NCBI GenBank assembly: GCA_028714855.1
Contig: JAQTLP010000002.1
Location: 202,451 to 266,450, forward strand
DNA from: Phycisphaerae bacterium
GTDB taxonomy: Bacteria; Planctomycetota; Phycisphaerae; Sedimentisphaerales; Anaerobacaceae
Length of the DNA: 64,000 nt
Direction of reading: 5' to 3'
The position numbers and the translations under genes were made by a program. This document shows positions 16,513 through 24,906 of the stretch, one piece after another (positions within the stretch are counted from its first letter, which is position 1; every line of letters starts with the position of its first letter). The notes below the pieces were generated by a model that had not been told where the DNA came from, ran no database searches, and worked only from the letters and a program-made list of their open reading frames with translations.

Positions 16513-17109
16513 ATGACTGCCAGTAACCAACATATCTTTTTCGTCGATGACGAGCCTGCTATATGCAGGTCTGTATCTCAGACCCTCACCCGCTCAGGAT
16601 ACACGGTTAGCTGTTTTACAGACGCCGACCTCTGCCTCCAGCAGCTACGATCGCAAAGTTGTGATTTGCTCATTACCGACGTGAGAATGCCCAAGATGGA
16701 CGGCATAGAACTGGTTCGCAGGGCCAAACGCATTGTCCCGTGGCTGTCCGTCCTGGTGATAACGGGTTTCGGAGATATCCCAATGGCCGTCAAGGCTGTA
16801 AAGGCAGGGGCCGTTAATTTCATTGAAAAACCCCTGCAAAAACAAAGTTTCTTAGAAGCTATTCAAGCGGCAATAGCGCAACAGTACTCGGGCAATCTTC
16901 TTAAGGGCAAGCCGCTGACAGACAAAGAAGAGGCTGTTTTGCGCCTAATCTTACAGGGCCACAGCAATAAAGAAATGGCCCAGATATTGCACCGTTCTAT
17001 CAGGACAATTGAAGACCATCGCCGGCATATTATGAGTAAGCTCAATGTGGACAGCGTAGTTGACCTTGTTAAAAGGGCTGCTGTTATGGGCCTGACCGGA
17101 ACTCAATAA
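16513..17109 (+). CDS. Two-component response regulator, FixJ/LuxR family
   Basis: 198 residues. The receiver domain (about 8-120) has the acidic pocket FVDDE, the phospho-accepting Asp in LLITDVRMPK, and a closing Lys in FIEKPL. The C-terminal LuxR-type HTH (LTDKEEAVLRLILQGHSNKEMAQ, then RSIRTIEDHRRHIMSKL) is of the FixJ/TodT kind. It should be phosphorylated by the PAS kinase just upstream and activate transcription. Its target genes cannot be deduced from the sequence. Confidence 0.92.
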   Translation: MTASNQHIFFVDDEPAICRSVSQTLTRSGYTVSCFTDADLCLQQLRSQSCDLLITDVRMPKMDGIELVRRAKRIVPWLSVLVITGFGDIPMAVKAVKAGAVNFIEKPLQKQSFLEAIQAAIAQQYSGNLLKGKPLTDKEEAVLRLILQGHSNKEMAQILHRSIRTIEDHRRHIMSKLNVDSVVDLVKRAAVMGLTGTQ

Positions 17110-17536
17110 AACCATTGATGCCCCAAAGCCCTTCAATTCCCCGCCTGCCGGCGGATATCGTAACCCTCCTATTTCCAGCCTCCAAACCTATAAAAATCGA
17201 AAAATCCCGTAGTTCCCACGATTGACCAGATAGGCCGCAAAGGGTTATATTATTTTATATCCGCCTTAACTGAGGCAGGTTAATACTTGGAGAAAATTAC
17301 GGTATTTCTTCCTTATTGGTTGGGTTTGACAGGTGGTTGGTCATCAATCGCATGTCAGACCCATTTTTTTAAACTATTGCTTTTGCAAGGCGTTTTGCAT
17401 AAAAAGCGGGGCTAATACGATTTAGGGGTGGTCTCCATATTCAGCAAAAATCTGCTTCGATATTACTGCGAAAAAAATTTGCATTTAACTCTCGGCCGGC
17501 TATACTAAATCACCAAAAGAATCTACAGGGATAAAA
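17110..17536. other. Intergenic region between response regulator and sugar kinase
   Basis: 427 bases with no supported gene. It holds a short CCGCC/GGCGG hairpin about 40 bases after the regulator stop, and a good terminator at 17321-17370. The rest is unremarkable AT-rich sequence. Confidence 0.5.
17321..17370 (+). terminator. Rho-independent terminator-like hairpin with long loop
   Basis: An 11-bp stem (TGGGTTTGACA with TGTCAGACCCA, one G-T pair) and a 21-base loop, followed by TTTTTTT. It could end the kinase-regulator transcript 210 bases after its stop, or a small RNA in the 3' region; the long loop recalls the candidates at 5.5-5.9 kb. Confidence 0.6.
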
Positions 17537-18487
17537 ATGCCAGGAAGGATTCCTAAGGTAGTTGTGGTAGGCGGCACCCACGTGGATATGGTGATAAGGT
17601 GCGACCAGGCCCCTTCTCCGGGGCAGTCTGTTGCCGGGGCTATGTTATCATATACCGCCACAGGCCCGGGGCCGAATCAGGCAGCCGAAGCTGCTCTGTG
17701 CGGCTGCCAGGTACATCTTATAAGCAAGGTTGGTGGTGACCCATTCGCTCAGATGGTCAAGGCAAGTCTCGCCGAGTTCGATATTAATACAGACTTCATT
17801 CGCACCATCGAAGCTAAGAATACAGGTGTCGTTGTAACCTTAGTTGACGCCAAAGGCGAAAATGCCAGCCTTACATACGCCGGCGCCAACACAGCCCTGC
17901 AGCCGCAGGACATCAACGAAGCCGAGCAGGTCATCTCCAAGGCTGATGTCTGTTTGATTCACGGTCAACTGCCGCACGATGCTGTCGCGGCGGCCATTCG
18001 ATGCGCCAAGGTGCACGGCGTCAAGGTCATTCTCAATCCTGCAAGACCGATGGAGCATCTCGGCCGGGAGAACAATGCTCTGCCTGCCGATTATTTTTCA
18101 GCCGATATTCTGATACCAAATCTTTACGAAGCCGCCGACATCACCGACCAGTCCGACGCCAACATCCACGCCGCCAAACTCATCGGCTCTGATTTGGTCG
18201 CCCGCGGCGCCGATTCCGTAGTCATAACAATGGGCAGGCGCGGCTGTATGGTTGTTGACAGAAATGGCGCCGACCACATCCAGGCTTTCGAAGTCGAGCT
18301 TGTTGACCAGACCGGCAGAGGTGACGCCTTTGCGGGAGCACTAGCCGCCTCCTGCGCCGTGGGGGACGATTTAAGAAAAGCGGTTAAATTCGCCTCGGCG
18401 GCGGGAGCACTGACCTGCACGAAATTCGGCTCGCTTGAGGCATTGCCCTCAAAGGCCGAAATTATAGAGCTCCTGCAAAAAGAATAG
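17537..18487 (+). CDS. rbsK: Ribokinase/PfkB-family sugar kinase
   Basis: 316 residues, the normal ribokinase length. It has the N-terminal GGTHVDMVIRC start, the substrate-binding GPGPNQAAEAALCG segment and the PfkB signature DQTGRGDAFAGALAAS near the C-terminus, whose Asp is the catalytic base. Ribokinase phosphorylates ribose at O5, but related enzymes use other sugars or nucleosides, and no sugar transporter is adjacent to fix the substrate. It appears to be a single-gene unit. Confidence 0.85.
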   Translation: MPGRIPKVVVVGGTHVDMVIRCDQAPSPGQSVAGAMLSYTATGPGPNQAAEAALCGCQVHLISKVGGDPFAQMVKASLAEFDINTDFIRTIEAKNTGVVVTLVDAKGENASLTYAGANTALQPQDINEAEQVISKADVCLIHGQLPHDAVAAAIRCAKVHGVKVILNPARPMEHLGRENNALPADYFSADILIPNLYEAADITDQSDANIHAAKLIGSDLVARGADSVVITMGRRGCMVVDRNGADHIQAFEVELVDQTGRGDAFAGALAASCAVGDDLRKAVKFASAAGALTCTKFGSLEALPSKAEIIELLQKE

Positions 18488-18734
18488 GCTTAGAAGCCCT
18501 CGCCTCATTTTAAGGCAAGCACTAAGGCGAACCAGGATAACCATCCCTCATTTACAGTACTATTTTGGCACTTTTATCGGCAAGTCCAATAAAAAGGTAA
18601 AGTTTTCTGCTTTTCTTTGCCGAATAAAACAGTGGGCGTTCAGCCGCTTTTCAGTGCTGAAACCGCAGGTTTCGGACTGTATCTGTGATAAGTCCTTCTC
18701 TGAAGGGAATGGATTCTATGCAGGGAGATAATCT

Positions 18735-20120
18735 ATGAGGACCATAGCAGTTGTTAATCAAAAAGGCGGATGCGGCAAAACAACTGTCTCGATAAACCTC
18801 GCAAGCGCCCTTGCTGAGCTTGGCCATAAAACATTACTGGTCGATATGGACCCGCAGTCGCATTGCGCCGTCGGCCTTGCCGTGCCGGAAGACCAGATTG
18901 AGCAAAGTATCTACGACGTCCTGATAAGCACAAGCAGAAACGAACCCATAAGGCTGGCGGAGATACTCTGGCAGATTAGCGATAAGCTCGAGCTGGCGCC
19001 TGCCAGTATAGACCTGTCGGCCTTTGAGCAGCAAATGGCCGGCATCGCCGAGCGCGAATCCTGCCTGAAAAGCGTCCTCGAAGGAATAAAGAACGAATAC
19101 GAATACGCAATAATCGATTGTCCGCCGGCCGTGGGCCTGTTGACCCTCAATGCGCTAAGGGCGGCCACCGACGCCATTGTCCCCGTCGAAACAGGATATT
19201 TCGCACTGCACGGCCTCAGTAAGCAGCTTGAGACCCTTAGCATCCTCTGTAAACGATGCAGCCAGCAAATAGATGTCAAGGTCTTGGCCAGTATGTATGA
19301 CTTAAGAACAAAGATGGCCAGAGAAATTCTGGCTGAATTGCGTTCCCACTTCGCCGACAAGATGTTCAAAACGATCGTTAACTTCAACACCAAAATCAAG
19401 GAGGCCTCCAGTTTCGGCCAGCCCATTTGCGAATATGACCCAGCCAGCAAGGGCCAAAGGGATTTTCGCGCACTGGCTGAGGAGCTTATTAATCCGGCCA
19501 GCGTCGAGACTGCCGGCCCCGAGCTTGCCGAAAAAGCTGCGGCCGCGGCATGGGCAATGCCAGGTCTTCGCGAGCAGGCAAAGCCGCCGATGCCCGTCAT
19601 CCCAAGCGAAGGAGCGCAGCAGCCTGTGGTGAGTTCGCCTGCTCCGAGCGCGGTCGAGCGAGTCGAAGGGTCAATTCCTCGCACCGAAATTGTGAAATCA
19701 TTATCCGGCCGGCTCGAAACAATCAGTGCAACCGCCGATGAATTGATGCAGTCTGTAACGCCTGCCGTAAAAGCCCCGCCGAAAGCTCCGCGGGTCGAAA
19801 AGCCGCAGCCGACAGAAACCGACATTAAGCTCTCTGAATATTATGGTGTCAGCCAGATAAATGATGCGATTGTTTTTGTAACGCTTTATCCTCGCGCCAA
19901 CAACGTGCAGATTGCCGGCGATTTTAATAACTGGCAGCCGGCTAAGACCCCGCTGAAAAAAGTCGGCAGCTCCGGCGTATGGCAGACAATGATAAAACTG
20001 CCCGCCGGAAAATATCGCTACCGCCTCGTCGTCGATGGCCAGTGGCAGCAGGACCCCTACAACGAAACCAACGAATTGAATCCCTTCGGCGGATTCAACT
20101 CCGTCGTCGAAGTAAAATAA
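18735..20120 (+). CDS. ParA-type ATPase fused to an AMPK/CBM48-type glycogen-binding domain
   Basis: 461 residues with a good ribosome-binding site (GGGAG). Residues 1-260 are a complete ParA/Soj ATPase: deviant Walker A KGGCGKTT (9-16), DMDPQSH, and DCPPAVGLLTLNAL. A Pro/Ala-rich linker (about 260-370) includes residues that look like a translated dispersed repeat (19595-19670). The last 90 residues form an AMPK1-CBM/isoamylase-N-type fold (VQIAGDFNNWQP, then YRYRLVVDGQWQQDP). No ParB gene is adjacent. It may position a glucan-linked structure or bind polysaccharide; its role is unknown. Confidence 0.85.
   Translation: MRTIAVVNQKGGCGKTTVSINLASALAELGHKTLLVDMDPQSHCAVGLAVPEDQIEQSIYDVLISTSRNEPIRLAEILWQISDKLELAPASIDLSAFEQQMAGIAERESCLKSVLEGIKNEYEYAIIDCPPAVGLLTLNALRAATDAIVPVETGYFALHGLSKQLETLSILCKRCSQQIDVKVLASMYDLRTKMAREILAELRSHFADKMFKTIVNFNTKIKEASSFGQPICEYDPASKGQRDFRALAEELINPASVETAGPELAEKAAAAAWAMPGLREQAKPPMPVIPSEGAQQPVVSSPAPSAVERVEGSIPRTEIVKSLSGRLETISATADELMQSVTPAVKAPPKAPRVEKPQPTETDIKLSEYYGVSQINDAIVFVTLYPRANNVQIAGDFNNWQPAKTPLKKVGSSGVWQTMIKLPAGKYRYRLVVDGQWQQDPYNETNELNPFGGFNSVVEVK
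19595..19670. repeat. Probable dispersed repeat inside the parA-CBM linker
   Basis: The DNA reads GTCATCCCAAGCGAAGGAGC, then TGTGGTGAGTTCG and GGTCGAGCGAGTCGAAGG. These strings resemble widespread intergenic repeats (GTCATCCCGAGCGAAG and GTCGAAGG types). Here they are translated in frame within a flexible linker. Confidence 0.4.
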
Positions 20121-20152
20121 AACCGGAAAACAAACCGCTTTTTGTCTCATGT

Positions 20153-20178
20153 CATTCCCGCGAAAGCGGGAATCCAGC
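20153..20178. repeat. Palindromic GTCATTCCCGC..GCGGGAATCCAG repeat
   Basis: A stem-loop of the same family as the units at 9604-9630, 42856-42883 and 43539-43570. It lies 30 bases downstream of the parA-CBM gene and may also act as a transcript end. Confidence 0.75.
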
Positions 20179-20255
20179 TTCTATATTCTTTGGTACAATA
20201 AATGGGGTAAGGAAGAGTAGCTTATTTTTTTAGAAAATATAACTAAATAAACAAG

Positions 20256-21215
20256 TTACAAATTTGAACTATATGGTAATGATTTTATATAATCTTCCAT
20301 AAATTGCCAATCCGGATTTCCTTTTTCGTCAACTGGAAGTTTTACTTTTAGTTTTCTCATTCTTTCTTGACACGATTTTCTGCCGTAATTATATCTATAT
20401 TGTTCCAAATTCAATATGGTAGTAAAAAACATTGCTATATATTTATTCAGTTCAAATTTTGGAATTAATTTTTCTACATGGTCACTGGCGGAAAAAGCCT
20501 GCGGCTGATAACTGCAATATCCTACAACTGCTGAATCAACAGTTAATACATTTCCTTCTTCTGTTTTAAAATTATAAAATCCCGAAACACCATTATTTGT
20601 GGCTTGTGTTGTTACATAAGGATATTCACCTACACCATATTCTTCTAATTTCTTTAGTGGTGTCGTTTTACTTCCTGTAATTTCAAACAAATCAGACAAC
20701 TTGAAATGTTGCCATTTAGAAACGTCTAATTTTATCTTGGTTTCTTTAACAGGAGCACTCGAATCCTTTACAATATTATTTAAAGAAACTTTTTCAAGTT
20801 CTTTTGGCATTGCGATGGGAACCAATAAGTTATCTAATGAAACATTTGCTTCTCTGCCATGCGAACTATACTTAAATCTATTTTGCTGAATACATAAGCA
20901 ATAAAAAAGCTTTTCGTTGAATGTTAAAGAATGTATTGGTTTTAAAACTTTAATATTTTGTGCAGTATAAAATTTATCTGGCTGAATAAACGAAGCTAAT
21001 AAATAAGAACCCCCCAACGTGACAGTAATTAAACCAGCTTCATAGGGTTCATGCAAAGCATCTTCTTTGACTTTCCCTGTAATGCCAAAATTCTTGCTTG
21101 CTCTTGATATAAAGTTGATGCCGTCTTTTTCATCATCAGCTTTAACCATTTTATTAAAGTCCAGCTTATTTCCGTATTCAATATTAAATATACTATTTAG
21201 CGGAACTAATTTCAT
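20256..21215 (-). CDS. Restriction-modification specificity subunit, HsdS/BcgB-like
   Basis: 319 residues. Two halves each have a target-recognition-like domain; the second opens with WQHFKLSDLFEITGSKTTP, a typical type I/IIB S-subunit start, and each ends in a helical spacer. The protein starts 3 bases after the methyltransferase-nuclease gene, matching the BcgI-type A-B order and sizes (B about 340 residues). It would confer the DNA target. The gene is visibly more AT-rich than its neighbours, which suggests acquisition by transfer. Confidence 0.8.
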   Translation of the reverse strand: MKLVPLNSIFNIEYGNKLDFNKMVKADDEKDGINFISRASKNFGITGKVKEDALHEPYEAGLITVTLGGSYLLASFIQPDKFYTAQNIKVLKPIHSLTFNEKLFYCLCIQQNRFKYSSHGREANVSLDNLLVPIAMPKELEKVSLNNIVKDSSAPVKETKIKLDVSKWQHFKLSDLFEITGSKTTPLKKLEEYGVGEYPYVTTQATNNGVSGFYNFKTEEGNVLTVDSAVVGYCSYQPQAFSASDHVEKLIPKFELNKYIAMFFTTILNLEQYRYNYGRKSCQERMRKLKVKLPVDEKGNPDWQFMEDYIKSLPYSSNL

Positions 21216-21218
21216 TCT

Positions 21219-23021
21219 TTAGTCACTCGTTATAATTGTAAAGGCGGCATATTTTTTTAATTCTTTAATAAAATTTTGCTCCATTAATTCAGAATATTTC
21301 GTTTTCATATATGCTTCTGCGCACCATTCATCTTCGGGTGCCACTTCTTTTAATAAACTTAATCCTTTTATTACTTTTCTATTTTTAAATATATCGACCC
21401 ATTGTTTTTCTATAGCATCCCATTCCCGGCCGAAATCACCTCTGCCTTTATGCTTTTGTACTGTGTATCCATCATTCTTAAAATATCCGAACCACGTTTT
21501 TTTACCACGAGGATGTGGTTTATGTGCGGTAATTACTAAAACAGAAGTAACAACTCCTACATCGTTGTTATAAAATAATTGGTTGGGCATAGACATGGCA
21601 GCTTCTAAAGTATGCGACTCTAATATTCTTCGCTTTAGCTCGTATTCCTTCCCTTTAGACGCCAAGACACAACTAATCGGAATAATCGCAACACAAGGGC
21701 TATTGGGTTGTAATATTTCTAAATTATTTAGTACAAATTCTAATTCCAATGGATCTGTGTCTATATTGGGATATGGCGGATTTAAAAAACCCGTGTTTGG
21801 TCGAAATTCTTTAACTTGCTGGATAACTTTTCCATCAAAACAGCTACCATGTATTATATTAGTTTTTCCGTCTTGATGAATAAACATATTAGAGCACGCC
21901 AAAGCAAATATATCATCTTGCCATTCTATCCCGATTAATTGTTTGTTTTTTATTGATTCTACTTTCCTCTTGTCATCTTTTGCATCTTTTATCATTTTGC
22001 TCATAGCACTGATCAAAAAACCACCGGTACCGCAACAATTATCCAAAATTACACTGTCTTTATTTACGTCTGCTAATTCAGCAAATAAATGAGTGATATG
22101 ATGGGGTGTTAAAACTATTCCCAATCCTTTATCGTTATTTGCATATCTCAGAAATTCGATGTAAAATTGTCCTAGCACATCAAAATATTTATATGTTTTA
22201 ATGAAATGATTTATATGAGTGTCAATGTTATCAATTATATTAGACAATACATTTTTTTCACCTGAAAGAGCCGTATGAGTCCTAATGAAAGTAAAGGCTG
22301 TTTTTAAACTTTCTAATTTCTTACCATGAAGATTGGCATTTTTTAGTTCATTAGAAATAGTATCTGCCAGATTATTTGCAAGGTCTTCTGGTTTAGAATG
22401 TTTTTTATAAGATATTTCAAAAGCCGAATTTTCCAATGCAATCAATATGCCACTAATAAGCAAACTGCGTTGCGATTCTTTTACTTTTTTAGAGTGTAAC
22501 TCTTCATTAAGTTCTTTGGAAAAATCAAGTAAGCTATCATAATCTTGTCTAAATTTTTCAGGACTCTTGACATATCCTTGTATGTAACTATCTAAATCTA
22601 AAAGTTTATTGGAAAACTTTGGAACAGCATTATTTTCCCCCTTAAGGTGCAAAAAATGAGAAACTTTCAATTCTCCAAAACTTTGTCCGCTTACGGCTAT
22701 TGCTAAAACATCAAATTCTTTGGATAAATAAGAAGCATAAAGCAGTGCTCCATCTACAGCATATTCCGAATATTTATCACGATTTTTACTTTCATGTTTT
22801 TTAACACTGCTTTTGCATTCAATTACAATGATAAAATTTTGATTATCAGAAAATGAAATTATAAATTCAGGATAACCTGCGCCTTCTCCTTTTTTTGAAG
22901 CATTTTTTAATAATTTGTTTATTTTAGGATTTTCTGATTTTTGTTCTTCAATCAAACATTCTTTTTCAAACTTTGTAAAATGCTTTCTTACAATGTTTTC
23001 CGTTTTTCTTTCATTTGCCAT
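21219..23021 (-). CDS. Fused restriction endonuclease-N6-adenine methyltransferase, BcgA-like
   Basis: 600 residues. The N-terminal 120 hold a PD-(D/E)XK-like nuclease motif (GAGYPEFIISF ... FIIVIECKSSVK). The central domain is an HsdM-type adenine methyltransferase with motif I ILDNCCGTGGFL and motif IV NPPYPN. Nuclease and methylase in one chain with a separate S subunit is the type IIB (BcgI) design; a solitary type I-like system is the alternative. No phage genes adjoin it directly. Base composition is strongly AT-rich relative to flanking genes. Confidence 0.82.
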   Translation of the reverse strand: MANERKTENIVRKHFTKFEKECLIEEQKSENPKINKLLKNASKKGEGAGYPEFIISFSDNQNFIIVIECKSSVKKHESKNRDKYSEYAVDGALLYASYLSKEFDVLAIAVSGQSFGELKVSHFLHLKGENNAVPKFSNKLLDLDSYIQGYVKSPEKFRQDYDSLLDFSKELNEELHSKKVKESQRSLLISGILIALENSAFEISYKKHSKPEDLANNLADTISNELKNANLHGKKLESLKTAFTFIRTHTALSGEKNVLSNIIDNIDTHINHFIKTYKYFDVLGQFYIEFLRYANNDKGLGIVLTPHHITHLFAELADVNKDSVILDNCCGTGGFLISAMSKMIKDAKDDKRKVESIKNKQLIGIEWQDDIFALACSNMFIHQDGKTNIIHGSCFDGKVIQQVKEFRPNTGFLNPPYPNIDTDPLELEFVLNNLEILQPNSPCVAIIPISCVLASKGKEYELKRRILESHTLEAAMSMPNQLFYNNDVGVVTSVLVITAHKPHPRGKKTWFGYFKNDGYTVQKHKGRGDFGREWDAIEKQWVDIFKNRKVIKGLSLLKEVAPEDEWCAEAYMKTKYSELMEQNFIKELKKYAAFTIITSD

Positions 23022-23476
23022 TATAGATTCCTCTTAATCCGTACCACCCAGATATACGGTTACCACCAAATTCTCCACATTCTACCCGCATTTTATTCTC
23101 CCGCAATCATTAAAAACCGCGTTAATCCGTGCAATCTGTGGCTAATTTTCTTGACTTTTACCCGAAATTTGGTATAATTCCTCCCAGTTTATCAGCAGAT
23201 AGACGTCATTCGTCCAGCAGGACAAATCTTTAGGCCGGCAGGGCCACTCAAATTTATTAAAATTCGTTTATATCGATTATCCGATTAAAATGCTTCGGAT
23301 TTATCATCGAGGATTTTCTGCGCAGAGGGAAAAAATCAATCAAAATAAACAAATTATGCAAAACGAACCCAATTTCCAAAACCCCCAAAATGAATATAAC
23401 TTTAGTGACAGCAACAACTAACAACTACGAACAACAAACTATGAACTACTCAAAACAAACCCAAACAAAGCCAATT
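23022..23476. other. Intergenic region with orphan promoter and dispersed repeats
   Basis: 455 bases with no supported gene. A string GTTAATCCGTGCAATCTGTGG (about 23121-23141) belongs to a repeat type found in many genomes. TTGACT (23151-23156), 16 bases, TATAAT (23173-23178) is a strong plus-strand promoter, yet the next gene, purE, points the other way. 23336-23475 is a partial copy of the repeat described at 50886-51145. Confidence 0.55.
23151..23178 (+). promoter_or_regulatory. Orphan sigma-70-type promoter
   Basis: TTGACT, 16-base spacer, perfect TATAAT. Nothing recognisable as a gene follows on the plus strand before the convergent purE. Confidence 0.5.
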
Positions 23477-23953
23477 TTACTTCTTCGCCAGTTGTTTTTT
23501 GAACTCAGCCAGTTTCCCGGCAAGGCCTTTGTCAGACAGAGCCAGGATTTGCACAGCCAGTATAGCCGCGTTCTTTGCGCCGGCTTTTCCAATCGCCACC
23601 GTCGCGACCGGCACGCCCGGCGGCATTTGGACCGTGCTCAGAAATGCGTCAACCCCCTCTAAGCCTGAGCTTGAAATCAGCGGCACGCCGATGACCGGCA
23701 GCGTAGTTCTGGCCGCCAAGGCGCCCGCCAGATGCGCAGCCATGCCGGCAGCCGCGATTATCACCTTTATACCGTCTTTGGCGGCGTTTTCCGCAAATTC
23801 CGCCGCCGCCTCCGGCGTCCGATGCGCCGACATCACCCGCACCACCGGCTCAATACCAAAGCCGCTTAACTGCTCGACGCAGCTTTGCATTACCGCCATA
23901 TCGCTGTCGGAACCCATCACCACCGCTACAGCACTTTTCATATCTTTAGCCAT
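23477..23953 (-). CDS. purE: N5-carboxyaminoimidazole ribonucleotide mutase
   Basis: 158 residues, class I PurE length. It has the phosphate-binding MGSDSDMAVM, the catalytic-loop SAHRTPE and the AAGMAAHLAG segment. PurE rearranges N5-CAIR to CAIR in purine synthesis. No purK lies next to it; the MEMO-like gene diverges upstream. Confidence 0.95.
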   Translation of the reverse strand: MAKDMKSAVAVVMGSDSDMAVMQSCVEQLSGFGIEPVVRVMSAHRTPEAAAEFAENAAKDGIKVIIAAAGMAAHLAGALAARTTLPVIGVPLISSSGLEGVDAFLSTVQMPPGVPVATVAIGKAGAKNAAILAVQILALSDKGLAGKLAEFKKQLAKK

Positions 23954-24026
23954 TGTTTTCTCTCAGCCTTAAGGTTAAAATATCCTTCGGAATTCGTTTT
24001 AAAATAATAACAGCCAGGTGTTCCAG

Positions 24027-24899
24027 ATGCAAACAAGAAAACCCGTCGTTGCAGGTCAGTTTTACCCCGGCGATCGCGATTCCTGCATTGCCGAAATCAG
24101 CGAATGCCTTCAAGAGAAACCCCCTGTCAAGTCATTGCCCGAAACAATAGTTGCCGGCATTGTTCCGCACGCCGGCTGGACCTTCAGCGGCAGTTTGGCC
24201 GCAATGGTATTCTCGGCAATAAAACAACGCTGCGATAAGGTTGATACCTTCATTATATTCGGGGCGGCGCACGGCTATTACGGCCCTTCGCCTGCTGTTT
24301 ATGATAGCGGGCGATGGTTAACACCTTTGGGCGAGGCTGCCGTCGATGAAGAATTGGCCGACGCCGTACTGGAAACCGATGCTGCCGTCAGTGACGCCTC
24401 GGCACATCTGGATGAGCACAGCATTGAAGTTCAGGTGCCGTTCATACAGCATTTATTCGCCGGCACAAAAATCCTGCCGATTCTGACCCCGCCGAACAAG
24501 CAGTCGATTTCGCTGGGCGGGTTTGTTGGTGATATCATCAAACTGCAGAAGAAGAAAATTATCTGCATCGGCTCAACCGACCTGACCCACTATGGTCCGC
24601 GCTATGGCTTTGCTCCTATGGGGACAGGCACCAAAGCTCTGCATTGGGCAAGCGACGTTAACGACAAGGAATTTGTCGATTTCGCCCTGCAGCTCCAGCC
24701 GCAGAAGATGCTCGCAAGTGCCGCCGAGAACTTTAACGCCTGCGGCCCCGGTGCAGCAGCCGCGGCGGTTGCTGTCGCTAAAAAGCTCGGCAGAACAAAA
24801 GGTGTTCTGCTTGCCCACACCAACAGCAACAAAGTCATGCTCGAAAAAATGGCCGTTGCAAGCGCAGATTCCGTCGGATACGCCGCTATTGTGTTCTAA
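24027..24899 (+). CDS. MEMO/AmmeMemoRadiSam system protein B
   Basis: 290 residues from the ATG at 24027; a GTG 9 bases upstream is possible. The start (RKPVVAGQFYPGD) and the conserved segments PHAGWTFSGSLAAMVF, GAAHGYY and STDLTHYGPRYGF are those of MEMO proteins, related to LigB-type extradiol dioxygenases, with metal-ligand-like His residues. Members are often found with AMMECR1 and a radical SAM protein; neither is here. The function in bacteria is unsettled. An unknown protein follows 7 bases downstream. Confidence 0.9.
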   Translation: MQTRKPVVAGQFYPGDRDSCIAEISECLQEKPPVKSLPETIVAGIVPHAGWTFSGSLAAMVFSAIKQRCDKVDTFIIFGAAHGYYGPSPAVYDSGRWLTPLGEAAVDEELADAVLETDAAVSDASAHLDEHSIEVQVPFIQHLFAGTKILPILTPPNKQSISLGGFVGDIIKLQKKKIICIGSTDLTHYGPRYGFAPMGTGTKALHWASDVNDKEFVDFALQLQPQKMLASAAENFNACGPGAAAAAVAVAKKLGRTKGVLLAHTNSNKVMLEKMAVASADSVGYAAIVF

Positions 24900-24906
24900 A
24901 TTTTTT

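Noticed and set aside
18551..18570. TTGGCACTTTTATCGGCA upstream of parA-CBM, sigma-54-like
   Set aside because: The GG-to-GC spacing is one base too long for a functional -24/-12 element.
18911..19825. 304-codon minus-strand frame
   Set aside because: Antisense shadow of the parA-CBM gene; no motifs.
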